From JBCFBK01 sp038562555 (GTDB lineage Bacteria > Bacteroidota > Bacteroidia > Bacteroidales > Prolixibacteraceae), in assembly GCA_038562555.1 (NCBI GenBank), contig JBCFBK010000004.1, positions 62,001 to 126,000 of the forward strand: a DNA stretch of 64,000 bases. Reading direction: 5' to 3'. Made by a program: the position numbers and the translations under genes. Positions within the stretch are counted from its first letter, which is position 1. The number at the start of each line of letters is the position of its first letter. The notes under the pieces were generated by a model, which saw nothing but the letters and a program-made list of their open reading frames with translations, ran no database searches and was not told the origin of the DNA. This document shows, in pieces, positions 1 to 9,900 of this stretch.

Positions 1-1283
1 TTTTTGGCAATTTTGGCCGCCTTTTCATAACCAATATGCGGGTTAAGTGCAGTTACCAGCATCAGCGAATTGTTCAAATGTTGCGTGATGCGGGCCCGGT
101 TAGGCTCAATTCCGACGGCACAATTTTCATTGAATGATCTGCAGGCATCGCCAAGCAAGGTTGCCGACTGCAGAAAAGCATTGATCATCACCGGTTTGAA
201 AACGTTCAGCTCGAATTGGCCGCTTGCCCCGGCAATGCTGATGGTTGTATCATTTCCCATCACCTGGACACATACCATTGTCAACGCTTCTGCCTGGGTA
301 GGATTCACTTTCCCGGGCATGATCGAAGAGCCGGGTTCGTTATCGGGAATGATGATTTCGCCAATACCACAACGTGGTCCGGAAGACATCAGCCGGATGT
401 CGTTGGCGATTTTCATCAGGCTCACAGCCAGAAGCTTCAGCGCGCCGTGCGTTTCTACCAGGGCGTCGTGCGCTGCGAGCGACTCAAATTTATTTTCTGC
501 CGTAACAAACGGCAATTGGGTTAACTCAGCAATAGTTGCGGCTACTTCCTCCGCATAGCCTTTTGGAGTATTCAGTCCGGTGCCAACGGCTGTTCCCCCC
601 AGGGCAAGTTCGGCCAGATGAGGTAGCGTCTTATGCAGGGCTGCCAGCCCGTGGTCAAGCTGTGCGACGTAGCCTGAGAACTCCTGCCCCAGTGTCAGCG
701 GCGTGGCATCCATCCAGTGGGTACGGCCAATTTTGACAATGTCCATCATTTGTTTCGACTTCTCCGATAGCGTATTACGAAGCTGTATAACGGCCAGTAT
801 GGTGTTGTTGACCAGCACGGAATAGGCCGCGATGTGCATGGCCGTGGGAAAAGTATCGTTCGATGACTGCGATTTGTTGACATCATCGTTCGGATGAATA
901 AGGGGGATGCCCTCACCCAGCTTGTTCCCGGCCAGAACATGCACCCGGTTCGAAATCACTTCATTCACGTTCATGTTCGATTGCGTGCCGGAACCGGTTT
1001 GCCAGACAACAAGCGGAAACTGATCGTCAAGTTTTCCTTCCGTAATCTCGTCACACACCTGGCAGATGAGCGCTTTCTTTTCTTCGGAAAGGACACCCAG
1101 CTTGCAATTAGTGATAGCAGCGGCCTTTTTCAGGTATCCGAAGGCGTGAATAATTTCGAGGGGCATGGAAGCCGGAGCGCCGATCCGGAAGTTCACCACC
1201 GAGCGCTGGGTCTGTGCTCCCCAGTATTTGGCGGCGGGAACCTTCACTTCTCCGAGTGTGTCTTTTTCAATTCTGTAGTCCAT
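1..1283 (-). CDS. fumC: Class II fumarate hydratase, C-terminus cut by window edge
   Basis: Interconverts fumarate and L-malate in the TCA cycle, in the cytoplasm. About 427 residues are readable from the ATG at 1281-1283 on the minus strand; class II fumarases are about 460 aa, so some 30 residues lie beyond the left edge. The N-terminus (MDYRIEKDTLGEVKVPA) is typical. The superfamily signature GSSIMPGKVNP is at residues 318-328, and the TGSGTQSNMN and GRTHWMDATP blocks precede it. I followed the frame to position 1 with no stop. It is divergent from the DUF1697 gene at 1414. The alternative of an aspartase is unlikely given the close match to FumC blocks. Confidence 0.95.
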   Translation of the reverse strand, partial: MDYRIEKDTLGEVKVPAAKYWGAQTQRSVVNFRIGAPASMPLEIIHAFGYLKKAAAITNCKLGVLSEEKKALICQVCDEITEGKLDDQFPLVVWQTGSGTQSNMNVNEVISNRVHVLAGNKLGEGIPLIHPNDDVNKSQSSNDTFPTAMHIAAYSVLVNNTILAVIQLRNTLSEKSKQMMDIVKIGRTHWMDATPLTLGQEFSGYVAQLDHGLAALHKTLPHLAELALGGTAVGTGLNTPKGYAEEVAATIAELTQLPFVTAENKFESLAAHDALVETHGALKLLAVSLMKIANDIRLMSSGPRCGIGEIIIPDNEPGSSIMPGKVNPTQAEALTMVCVQVMGNDTTISIAGASGQFELNVFKPVMINAFLQSATLLGDACRSFNENCAVGIEPNRARITQHLNNSLMLVTALNPHIGYEKAAKIAK

Positions 1284-1413
1284 AATTACGTCGTTTTTAA
1301 TAAGCTGTTTACAAACAAACAGTTGTAAAGCTGAGATGTTCTTTAACGGTAACCCGGCCGAATGACACAGAAAATGACCATATTTTTGTGTATTTTTGGT
1401 CTTTTGAGAAGAG

Positions 1414-1953
1414 ATGAAGACGTATATCGTATTTTTAAAAGGTGTTAATGTCGGCGGACATAACCGTGTCAAAATGGATGTTCTGAAAAAAGCACTGACG
1501 GAGCATCAGTTTGAACACGTAAAAACTTATATAAACAGTGGTAACGTCATTTTACAATCGGTGAGTGACAAAGAAAAGATCGCTGAACAGGTCGCTCATA
1601 TCATCAGAGTCAGTTTTGGTGTCGATGTGAAAATGATCATAAAAACGGCAGATGAACTGATCGATCTGACAGAAAGAAATCCTTTCAATGCGGAAGCGGA
1701 AAGTGATTGTGCCAAAAGGGCGGTCGTGATGTTGTCGGAGAGGGTGGAACCCGGTCAACTGCAGATTTTCAAAGATGAAGGGAAAGTGAACGAAAATTAC
1801 TACCTGAGTGATGATGTGCTGTTTGTATATTATCATAACGGATTTGGAAACACAAAATTTACAGCCGACTATATCGGGAGAAAACTTGGTGTAGTAACAA
1901 CTGCCCGGAACTGGAACACGATCCTTAAGCTGAGAGATATGGTCAGGAATTAA
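1414..1953 (+). CDS. DUF1697 family protein
   Basis: A 179-aa cytoplasmic protein of the DUF1697 family, whose biochemical role is unknown. The family-typical opening YIVFLKGVNVGGHNRVKMD is at residues 4-22, followed by the conserved YINSGNVILQS segment. The C-terminal RNWNTILKL motif is also family-typical. No signal peptide or membrane segment is visible. Two TATTTTTG boxes (1381-1388, 1391-1398) match the Bacteroidota -7 consensus TAnnTTTG and lie 16-33 nt before the ATG, so one may be its promoter. A strong stem-loop (1979-2020) follows the gene. Confidence 0.85.
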   Translation: MKTYIVFLKGVNVGGHNRVKMDVLKKALTEHQFEHVKTYINSGNVILQSVSDKEKIAEQVAHIIRVSFGVDVKMIIKTADELIDLTERNPFNAEAESDCAKRAVVMLSERVEPGQLQIFKDEGKVNENYYLSDDVLFVYYHNGFGNTKFTADYIGRKLGVVTTARNWNTILKLRDMVRN

Positions 1954-1978
1954 TTAAAAACCGACCGCTCTGTCAGGT

Positions 1979-2020
1979 CCTTCCCGCTGCGGAGTGAATC
2001 AATCAGAAAGCGGGAGGGAT
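1979..2020 (+). terminator. Stem-loop after the DUF1697 gene
   Basis: TCCTTCCCGCT (1979-1989) pairs with AGCGGGAGGGA (2010-2020), with one G-U pair and a loop of about 20 nt. There is no U-tract behind it, so termination is possible but not certain. It lies just ahead of the CorC-type gene. Confidence 0.45.
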
Positions 2021-2084
2021 TGTGTACTGCAGTACTGTATTATTAGGGTCAGAGGACACTGACAGCACAACAAATAAAGTGGAC

Positions 2085-3362
2085 ATGGAAATAATCATCC
2101 TGGGGTTTTTGATTTTATTGAACGGTTTTTTTTCTTTATCAGAAATTGCCTTGGTTTCGAGCAAAAGAACCAGGCTTGAACAATTACATCTAAAAGGAAG
2201 CAAAGGCGCCGGAACAGCCCTGCGTCTGCTGTCCAATTCAGGAAACTTCCTGTCGGCTGTCCAGGTCGGAATTACCCTGATCGGGATTATCACCGGCGTA
2301 TATGGAGGGATGAACATTGCCGACGACGTCACGCCGTTTTTTGAGCAATTTGAGCTCACCAGCGTCTATGCCCACGAGATCGCCCTTACTTTAACGGTTA
2401 TTGTGATCACCTATATTTCAATTGTTATCGGCGAATTGGTACCGAAAACGGTGGCATTAAGCAATCCGGAACAGATTGCTGTGACCGTCGCTCCTTTCAT
2501 CGGGTATTTCAGTGCTGCATTTTATCCCTTTGTAAAACTGCTGGCGGTTTCAACCTACCTGGTTACCCGGATCATCGGCGTAAAAAAGCACGCGGAACAC
2601 ATGACAGAAGCAGAACTTCGTCAGATTATCAGGCATGCTTCCTACGAAGGTGTGATTGAACGGGAGCAGAATATTATGCACGAAAAAGTATTTTATTTTT
2701 CAGACAAGAAGGCCAAACACATCATGACACACCGTACTGATGTGGAATGGCTTGACATCTCAAAGCCGGAGGAAGAACTTAGGCTGGATATCAGGAAGGT
2801 CCAGCACAGCAAGGTAATTTGCAGTGAAGAAAACCTTGATAACTTTAAAGGGATACTCTATCTGAAAGATTACTATAAATCAAAAGCGCTGGCAAAAGAA
2901 CCGCACATCGGGAATTTACTGGTCCAACCTGTTGTCGTTCCGGAAAATGCAGACGCCAAGCGGGTGTTGAACCAGTTACGGCAAAGGAAGATCCACATTG
3001 CAGTAGTCGTTAATGAGTACGGGGGCCTGGAAGGGATCATTACCCTGCACGATATCATCGAAAACATTGTCGGGCAGATTCCCGAAGAAGGCGAGAACTA
3101 CGAACCGGACGTTTTCAAGCGGGATGACCAGTCCGTTCTTGTGAACGGCGAAGCATCGGTCGAAACGCTGACGGAAATCATCGAGAATTTTACAATCGAT
3201 TTTGATAAAATAGACTACTCCACGGTTGCCGGTTTTGTTTTTGAGCAAATCAATGATATTCCCAGGACCGGAGACAAAATTAATTATCAGGATTATACCA
3301 TTGAAATTGTTGACATGGACGGTAACCGCATCGATAAAATATTGATATACAAAAAGAAATGA
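2085..3362 (+). CDS. CorC/HlyC-family membrane protein (CNNM + CBS + CorC_HlyC)
   Basis: A 425-aa inner-membrane protein of the hemolysin C/CorC family, linked to magnesium or cobalt handling; substrate is not proven for most members. I chose the ATG at 2085 (MEIIILGFLILLNGFFSLSE), which starts directly with the first transmembrane helix; an upstream in-frame ATG at 2022 would add 21 polar residues. The order is a CNNM (DUF21) membrane domain to about residue 180 (SLSEIALVSSKRTRLEQL, ELVPKTVAL), two CBS domains (IMTHRTDVEWLD; IAVVVNEYGGLEGIITLHDI), then a CorC_HlyC transporter-associated domain. It is not a cytolysin despite the family name. Confidence 0.85.
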   Translation: MEIIILGFLILLNGFFSLSEIALVSSKRTRLEQLHLKGSKGAGTALRLLSNSGNFLSAVQVGITLIGIITGVYGGMNIADDVTPFFEQFELTSVYAHEIALTLTVIVITYISIVIGELVPKTVALSNPEQIAVTVAPFIGYFSAAFYPFVKLLAVSTYLVTRIIGVKKHAEHMTEAELRQIIRHASYEGVIEREQNIMHEKVFYFSDKKAKHIMTHRTDVEWLDISKPEEELRLDIRKVQHSKVICSEENLDNFKGILYLKDYYKSKALAKEPHIGNLLVQPVVVPENADAKRVLNQLRQRKIHIAVVVNEYGGLEGIITLHDIIENIVGQIPEEGENYEPDVFKRDDQSVLVNGEASVETLTEIIENFTIDFDKIDYSTVAGFVFEQINDIPRTGDKINYQDYTIEIVDMDGNRIDKILIYKKK

Positions 3363-3543
3363 GCCTGTGCTTTGCAAAGACAGCCCGAAACACATCCGGC
3401 TCATTTAATTTTTGCGTTTGCAGCTTTCCGGAAAGCCTTGAAAATAGATCTAATTTTTTGTAACTTGACTTTGTTAATAGGTTCGGCTAATTCGTCAGCA
3501 TTTAGACTTAGCTGGAATATTAACCAGATAACACGGTGCAATC

Positions 3544-4266
3544 ATGAAAGAAAAAATCCAGCCACGACTGAAGAAATGGCACGTCATTTCACTAATTATC
3601 CTTGTTTTAACGGCGTCAGTACTGACAGTCTTACCGGGAATGGTAAAAAATTATCTTGTAAAAAACAGTGAGGAACTGGTCGGACGCAGGATTGGACTTG
3701 AAAAACTTACAATTAATTATTTCCGGTTCAGTGTTGCCGCCCGGAATTTTGATCTGTACGAGCAGAATCAAAAAGATGTTTTTATCCATCTGGACGAACT
3801 GCATGTTGATTTTGAGCCATGGAGGCTTTTGCGGAATGAGTATGCTTTCGCCGGGATCTCACTCGTTAAGCCTGAAGTTTCTTTGATGTATACCGGACAG
3901 GCGTTTAACTTCAGTGATTTGATGACTTCTTCCGATACTGTTGCGATTGAGGAGGAAAATACGGATCCCGTGAAATATGTTGTGCGGAATTTCAGCATCA
4001 GTGACGGATATCTGCGGTATGAGGACAAGACCGTGGCCAGTGTTTCCGAACTGAAAAGCCTGAGCCTGACAATACCTGAAATTGCCTGGGATAACAGCAG
4101 TTCCGAATTGGGCGCCGGTTTCATTCTGGGTGAAAACGGAAAGGTACAGATAAGCGGAAACCTTGATCAGAAGCGAGGCAGGTATTCTGTCAGTCTGAGT
4201 ACGGAACAGATCGACATCGGGCCTTTTCAGGCTATTTCAAACCTTATTTGGATGCAGGTTCAATAA
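3544..4266 (+). CDS. DUF748 (AsmA-like) protein, N-terminal part before a frameshift
   Basis: First half of a DUF748 envelope protein, related to AsmA-type proteins. It opens with a basic stretch and one transmembrane helix at about residues 13-30 (WHVISLIILVLTASVLTVLP), with the rest predicted periplasmic. True homology ends at the CAG codon 4228-4230. The frame then shifts, giving a spurious tail of about a dozen residues to a stop at 4264-4266. The continuation is in the other frame from 4233. Adding one G at 4230-4231 gives QGYFKPYLDAGSITGYL and a single protein of about 725 aa. Whether the break is real or a sequencing error cannot be decided here. Confidence 0.8.
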   Translation: MKEKIQPRLKKWHVISLIILVLTASVLTVLPGMVKNYLVKNSEELVGRRIGLEKLTINYFRFSVAARNFDLYEQNQKDVFIHLDELHVDFEPWRLLRNEYAFAGISLVKPEVSLMYTGQAFNFSDLMTSSDTVAIEEENTDPVKYVVRNFSISDGYLRYEDKTVASVSELKSLSLTIPEIAWDNSSSELGAGFILGENGKVQISGNLDQKRGRYSVSLSTEQIDIGPFQAISNLIWMQVQ

Positions 4267-5720
4267 CAGGCTATTTGAGTTCGGACGTCGTGATTTCAGG
4301 AGAAATGGAGAACCCGATGAACGTGAAAGTCTTCGGGGAAGCCGGCATAAAGGATTTTCGTATAGAAGATGCCCGGAGGGAATCAGTTATGTCGGTAAAG
4401 GATGCATGGGCGAAAATTGATTCGCTCGACATCGGCGGCTGGAATTTTTGTTTTGCAGAGCTTAAGGTGGAAGAGCCCAGGCTGTCGGCAGTGCTGACTC
4501 CGGAGGGCACTAATCTCGAGCAGATCCTGGCTCCTTATCTGGCTGATACGCTTGATACTGACAGCACCGAGGTTCATTATTCGATCCGGAATCTGGACCT
4601 GAAGGGAGGGAGTCTGTCGTTTGCCGATTTAACCCTCAGACGGCCATTTCGATTCGATGTTACCAATCTTGATTTCAGCATGACAGGCCTTCATGATCAG
4701 GCTACTCAAATTCCTATGGAATTCGAAATGGCACTCAACCAGTCGGGCGTATTGAAGGGGAAGGCGGCGGTGGATCTGCTCAATCCGATGAATATTCTTT
4801 TGGAGTGCTCTGTTCAGGGGCTGGATATGGTCAGTTTTTCACCCTATGCCGAATATTACCTGGCGCGGCCGGTCAGGAGAGGGGTGTTTAATTACGATGT
4901 TAAACTGGCCATGACCCCCTCCACCCTGAGCAACGATAATCATATCAGCATCGATGGGCTGGAAATAGGCAAAAAAGTTAAAGAAAAGCCCGTTTATCAG
5001 GTGCCCGTTGGTCTGGCCCTGTACGTATTGAAAGACCGCAAAGATCATATTGGCTTTGAACTGCCGGTTAGCGGAAACCCTTCAAGTCCTCAGTTTAAGC
5101 TGCGCAGGATTATCTGGAAAACCTTTGAGGAGTTCCTGTTGAAGACAGCCACTCAGCCGCTGAACTTTATCGGGCACAAACTGGGGGTTGATCCGGCAAG
5201 CGTCAGGGAAATCCCGTTCAATTATTTGCAGGACAGCCTGACTCACGACCAGATTGCCAGGCTCGACAAAATCACAGAGATTATCAGCAGGAAACCGGAT
5301 CTTTCTTTCTCCCTGGTGCAGGCAACCAATCCGGATGAAGAAAAAGCCCTGATCGCTGTGCGGAATGCCAAAATCCGCTATGCCTCAGGTGCAGGCATTG
5401 CCGGTACCGACCAGACACTGTACAACAGGCTGACCGTGGCTGACAATGATCCTGGTTTTCTTTCCTTCCTGGGAATAACAGTAGATGAAGCCGGTCTGAA
5501 TAATGAGCGTTACCGGCTGAGTTGCCTTCAGAAAGCGGGAAGCGAAAATGTGCAGCAGGAGTTTGGTCAGCTTTTGGAAAAACGGCGGAGCCTGTTGCAA
5601 ACATACCTGGCCGGTAAAGGTCTGCCGGAAGGAGCGGTGCAGTTCAAAACAGCAGACCTGCGTAACCTGCCGGAGGAAATGAAAAAACCTCAGTTTGTCG
5701 TCGAGGTTTCGTTAGAATGA
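4248..5720 (+). CDS. DUF748 (AsmA-like) protein, C-terminal part after a frameshift
   Basis: Second half of the DUF748 protein begun at 3544. An ATG at 4248 exists, but homologous reading starts at TAT 4233-4235 (YFKPYLDAGSI), so this is not an independent gene. It contains repeated AsmA-like beta-rich segments (IRNLDLKGGSLSFADLTLR) and the family-typical region DRKDHIGFELPVSGNPSSPQ near merged residue 490. The C-terminal part has an ISRKPDLSFSLVQ block similar to OmpA-adjacent tails of DUF748 proteins. A role in envelope or lipid homeostasis is only inferred from AsmA relatives. Confidence 0.8.
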   Translation: MDAGSITGYLSSDVVISGEMENPMNVKVFGEAGIKDFRIEDARRESVMSVKDAWAKIDSLDIGGWNFCFAELKVEEPRLSAVLTPEGTNLEQILAPYLADTLDTDSTEVHYSIRNLDLKGGSLSFADLTLRRPFRFDVTNLDFSMTGLHDQATQIPMEFEMALNQSGVLKGKAAVDLLNPMNILLECSVQGLDMVSFSPYAEYYLARPVRRGVFNYDVKLAMTPSTLSNDNHISIDGLEIGKKVKEKPVYQVPVGLALYVLKDRKDHIGFELPVSGNPSSPQFKLRRIIWKTFEEFLLKTATQPLNFIGHKLGVDPASVREIPFNYLQDSLTHDQIARLDKITEIISRKPDLSFSLVQATNPDEEKALIAVRNAKIRYASGAGIAGTDQTLYNRLTVADNDPGFLSFLGITVDEAGLNNERYRLSCLQKAGSENVQQEFGQLLEKRRSLLQTYLAGKGLPEGAVQFKTADLRNLPEEMKKPQFVVEVSLE

Positions 5721-5895
5721 CACCATAAACATAACAGGGTGGAATCCGGAACCCACCAAAAAAAACGGGGCGGTACCGAAAAGCCATACGAGTAGGGGAA
5801 ACCGTTGGGTCAATGAAAACGGCCGCAGGTAAAGAAGCTTCATTCAAAAACATGAACTTCCGGCACGTTTCGTTTTCCAACTAACTTATAAATAC

Positions 5896-6579
5896 ATGAA
5901 GAAAAATGTAGCAGAATTCATTGGCACGTTCTGGCTGGTACTGGGTGGCTGCGGAAGCGCCGTTCTGGCTGCCGGATTTCCTGAAGTCGGGATCGGTCTT
6001 GTCGGCGTTTCGCTGGCATTTGGTCTAACCGTTCTGACGATTGTTTATTCTTTAGGACACATCTCCGGCGCCCATTTGAATCCGGCGGTGACGATCGGAC
6101 TTTGGGCCGGAGGACGGGTAAGCGGCAAAGACATCCTGCCCTACATTATTTCGCAGGTTCTCGGCGGGATTGCCGCGGCTGCTGTCTTGTATGTCATTGC
6201 GACAGGGAATGGCTCTGACATTGGTGGTTTTGCTGCAAACGGCTATGGGGAGCATTCGCCTGGCCAGTACAGCCTTGTTGCTGCTGTTGTCAGCGAATTT
6301 GTCATGACTTTCATGTTTCTGATCATTATTCTCGGTGCAACCGATACAAAGGCTCCGAAAGGATTTGCAGGGATCGCCATCGGACTTGCCCTGACGCTGA
6401 TCCATTTGATCAGTATTCCGGTTACCAATACCTCGGTTAACCCGGCCCGGAGTATCAGTCAGGCAGTATTCGTTGGTGACTGGGCCTTGTCGCAGCTCTG
6501 GTTGTTCATTCTCGTTCCTGTACTTGGGGCTTTGGCTGCCGGTGTTGTTTATAAATCGCTGGCAAGGCAGGATAAATAG
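5896..6579 (+). CDS. aqpZ: Aquaporin Z
   Basis: Water channel in the inner membrane, 227 aa, the usual length for AqpZ. Both NPA boxes are intact: NPA at residues 62-64 (SGAHLNPAV) and at 182-184 (SVNPARS). The selectivity-filter positions of the water-specific type are present: a Phe near 42, a His in ALTLIHL, a Thr in VTNTSV and the Arg at 185. That favours water over glycerol. It is monocistronic, with a good intrinsic terminator directly behind (6599-6636). Confidence 0.95.
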   Translation: MKKNVAEFIGTFWLVLGGCGSAVLAAGFPEVGIGLVGVSLAFGLTVLTIVYSLGHISGAHLNPAVTIGLWAGGRVSGKDILPYIISQVLGGIAAAAVLYVIATGNGSDIGGFAANGYGEHSPGQYSLVAAVVSEFVMTFMFLIIILGATDTKAPKGFAGIAIGLALTLIHLISIPVTNTSVNPARSISQAVFVGDWALSQLWLFILVPVLGALAAGVVYKSLARQDK

Positions 6580-6598
6580 CAAATTTTTCTGTTACTCC

Positions 6599-6636
6599 GG
6601 ACTCCTGCCTCATTCGAAAGTGGGGCAGGAGTTTTG
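6599..6636 (+). terminator. Intrinsic terminator of aqpZ
   Basis: ACTCCTGCC (6601-6609) pairs perfectly with GGCAGGAGT (6624-6632), followed by a short T-run. It lies 20 nt after the aqpZ stop. Confidence 0.8.
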
Positions 6637-6955
6637 CTTAACGCCTGGTAAAACAGGGTAAATATTAAATTTTAGCTCGCCCGGACGTCAGAAATTTGAT
6701 TTTTAACTGATTTGACATTAGCTTTGCATAAAACATTTGTTTATCCGCATAACAATGACGCACGAAGCAGCACATTCCATTCTTCTGTTCCATCTTAGCC
6801 GGATGCATTTCTCCAACAGTTGCATGCGCTGATGCGCAGGAACATTTCCCGGGAATCAGTGTTACTGATTCAAACAATAACTTATTTCTTTTAGTTTTAG
6901 GAATTTACACAACCGTCCGTAACAGCGGATGATTTGACTTAATCTGTTCATTAAA
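6637..6955 (+). promoter_or_regulatory. Leader region of metH with a short ORF and a hairpin
   Basis: About 320 nt between the aqpZ terminator and metH. It holds a 25-codon ORF (6755-6832; ATG ACG CAC ... TGC ATG CGC TGA) with three Met codons counting the start and one Cys codon. Its stop lies in the loop of a TGCGC/GCGCA hairpin (6825-6838). A perfect hairpin GAATCAGT/ACTGATTC (6853-6871) follows. No U-tract follows that hairpin. I do not recognise a SAM-I, SAM-II or cobalamin riboswitch core. Regulation by this leader is only a suggestion. Confidence 0.35.
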
Positions 6956-9900
6956 ATGCACGAAGCAATGGAAATCAAACGAGATATACGCGAAGAGTTG
7001 AAAAAAAGGGTCCTGGTACTTGATGGAGCCATGGGGACCATGATCCAGGAACATGAGTTGACTGAAGAGGACTTCCGGAATGAAGAATTCACAGCCCTTA
7101 AGAATGAGTTGTTCGGGAATAATGATCTCCTTTCAGTTACACGGCCTGACATCATTCGCGGAATTCATGCGGCTTTTCTGGAAGCCGGTTCCGATATTAT
7201 TGAAACTAACACGTTTAATGCAAACCGGATCTCCCAGGCGGATTATCATACCGAGCAATGGGTTTACGGCATCAACCTGGCATCGGCGAAAATTGCCCGG
7301 GAAGTGGCAGACGAATTCACGAAAAAAACGCCCGACAAACCAAGGTTTGTGGCCGGGGCGATCGGGCCCACCAACAAAACCCTTTCCCTGTCGCCCGATG
7401 TGAACGATCCGGGTTACCGGGCCACTGATTTTGATTCGGTTAAGGAGGCTTACCGCGAGCAGATCGAAGGGTTGCTCGACGGAGGTGTTGACATGCTGCT
7501 GGTGGAAACCATTTTTGATACGCTGAATGCAAAAGCAGCGCTTTATGCCATTGAAGAAGTGCTCGAAGGGCGAAACCTCCGGCTGCCTGTGATGGTGTCG
7601 GGAACCATTACCGATGCCAGCGGACGGACCCTTTCCGGTCAGACCGTTGAGGCCTTTGTGAATTCAGTGCGCCACATCGATCTGCTCAGCATCGGGCTGA
7701 ACTGCTCCCTGGGAGCGAAAGACATGCGGCCGTACCTGAAAGAAATGGCTCAGAAAGCGCCGTTTTACATCAGTGCATACCCGAATGCCGGACTGCCGAA
7801 CCAGTTTGGTGAATATGATGAAACACCCGAAGAAATGGCCGTGCAGGTAAAAGATTTCCTGGATAATAATTTTGTCAATATTATAGGTGGATGCTGCGGT
7901 ACGACGCCCGATCATATCCGGAAGTTTGCCGGCATAGCCGCTGCTGCCAGCCCGCATGTGAAGGCTGAAAATGACGGGTTAACACGTTTCAGTGGTCTGG
8001 AGCCGGTGACCCTGACGCCCGAGGTCAATTTTATGAACATTGGCGAACGCTGCAATGTATCTGGTTCGCGGAAATTCGCCCGCCTGATCCGCGATGAAAA
8101 ATATGAGGAAGCGCTTGCTGTTGCCCGCGAACAGGTTGAAAACGGGGCGCAGGTGATTGACGTCAATATTGATGATGCGATGCTCGATGCCAAAAAGGAG
8201 ATGGTTACTTTTCTGAACCTCATCATGGCTGAGCCCGATATTGCCCGTCTGCCCATCATGGTCGATTCGTCCAAATGGGAGGTGATTGAAGCGGGGCTTA
8301 AGTGCCTGCAGGGGAAGGCTATTGTCAATTCAATCAGCATGAAAGAAGGCGAGGAGCAATTCCTGGAGCAGGCGCGTAAGGTAAAACGATATGGCGCGGC
8401 GGTCGTTGTAATGGCCTTTGACGAAAAAGGGCAGGCCGACAGCTTCGAACGGAGGATCCAAATCTGCGAACGCGCTTACAGGCTGTTAACGGAAAAGATT
8501 GGTTTCCCGCCCGAAGACATCATTTTTGACCCGAACATCCTGACCATTGGCACCGGGATGGAAGAACACAATAATTACGCGGTCGACTTTATTAACGCGG
8601 TTCGCTGGATCAAGGCCAATTTACCAAAAGCCCGCACGAGCGGGGGCGTGAGCAATGTATCCTTTTCATTCAGAGGCAATGATCCGGTACGCGAAGCCAT
8701 TCATTCGGTATTCCTGTTTCATGCGATCCGGGCAGGCCTCGATATGGGCATTGTTAATCCCGGCATGCTGCAGATTTACGATGAAATTCCAAAAGATTTG
8801 CTGGAGCGGGTCGAAGATCTCGTGCTGAATCGCCGGCCCGACGCCACCGAACGGCTGCTTGAATTTGCGCAGACGATGAAAGAAGGTGAAGGGAAAGCCG
8901 TGCATAAGGACGAGTGGCGTGAACTGCCGCTGGTTAAAAGGCTGGAGCATGCTCTGGTGAAGGGAATCGCCGACCATATTGAAGAAGACCTGGCAGAAGC
9001 GTTACCGCTTTATCAGCCTACCCTGAATATTATTGAAGGTCCGCTGATGGATGGCATGAACGTCGTCGGCGATCTGTTCGGATCGGGAAAAATGTTCCTT
9101 CCGCAGGTGATCAAATCGGCCCGGGTAATGAAGAAAGCGGTGGCCTTTTTGCTGCCCTACATCGAGAAAGACAAGGAAAAATACAAACAGCAGCAGACCA
9201 GACGGCCAAAGGTGCTGATGGCCACTGTAAAAGGAGATGTGCACGATATCGGGAAAAATATCGTCGGCGTTGTGCTGGGATGCAATAACTATGACGTGAT
9301 TGACCTGGGCGTGATGGTGCCTACCGAAAAGATCCTGGATACCGCTGTCAGCGAACAGGTGGATATCATCGGTGTGAGCGGGCTTATCACCCCCTCGCTC
9401 GAGATTATGGCGACAGTGGCCGCCGAAATGGAACGCAGGGGATTTACGATTCCCCTCCTGATCGGAGGCGCCACGACCTCTAAAATACATACTGCCGTAA
9501 AGATCGCTCCCAATTATTCCAAACCGGTGGTTTACGTGAAAGATGCCAGCCGTACTGTCAATGTGGTTTCGAGTCTGTTGTCGGGGAATGAAGACTATAT
9601 CCGCTCGGTCAATGATGAGTACCAACAGATCAGGACTTTTCACGGACAGAAAAAGAGCAAAGAGTATCTGACCCTTGAAGATGCCCGTGCCAACCGGTTT
9701 AAGATTGACTGGAGCAAAGATGAGGTTTCCCGGCCAAAAGTAACCGGAATTCATGAGTTGATCGATTATCCAATCGCAGAATTGCGGAAGTATATCGACT
9801 GGAATTTCTTCTTTTTTGTGTGGGAACTGAAAGGACGGTTCCCCGACATCCTGAGCGATGAACGACAGGGAGAGCAGGCGCGGAAAGTCTATGCCGATGC

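Noticed and set aside
6637..6955. SAM or cobalamin riboswitch before metH
   Set aside because: I looked for the conserved SAM-I, SAM-II and B12-box cores and did not find them; only simple hairpins are present.
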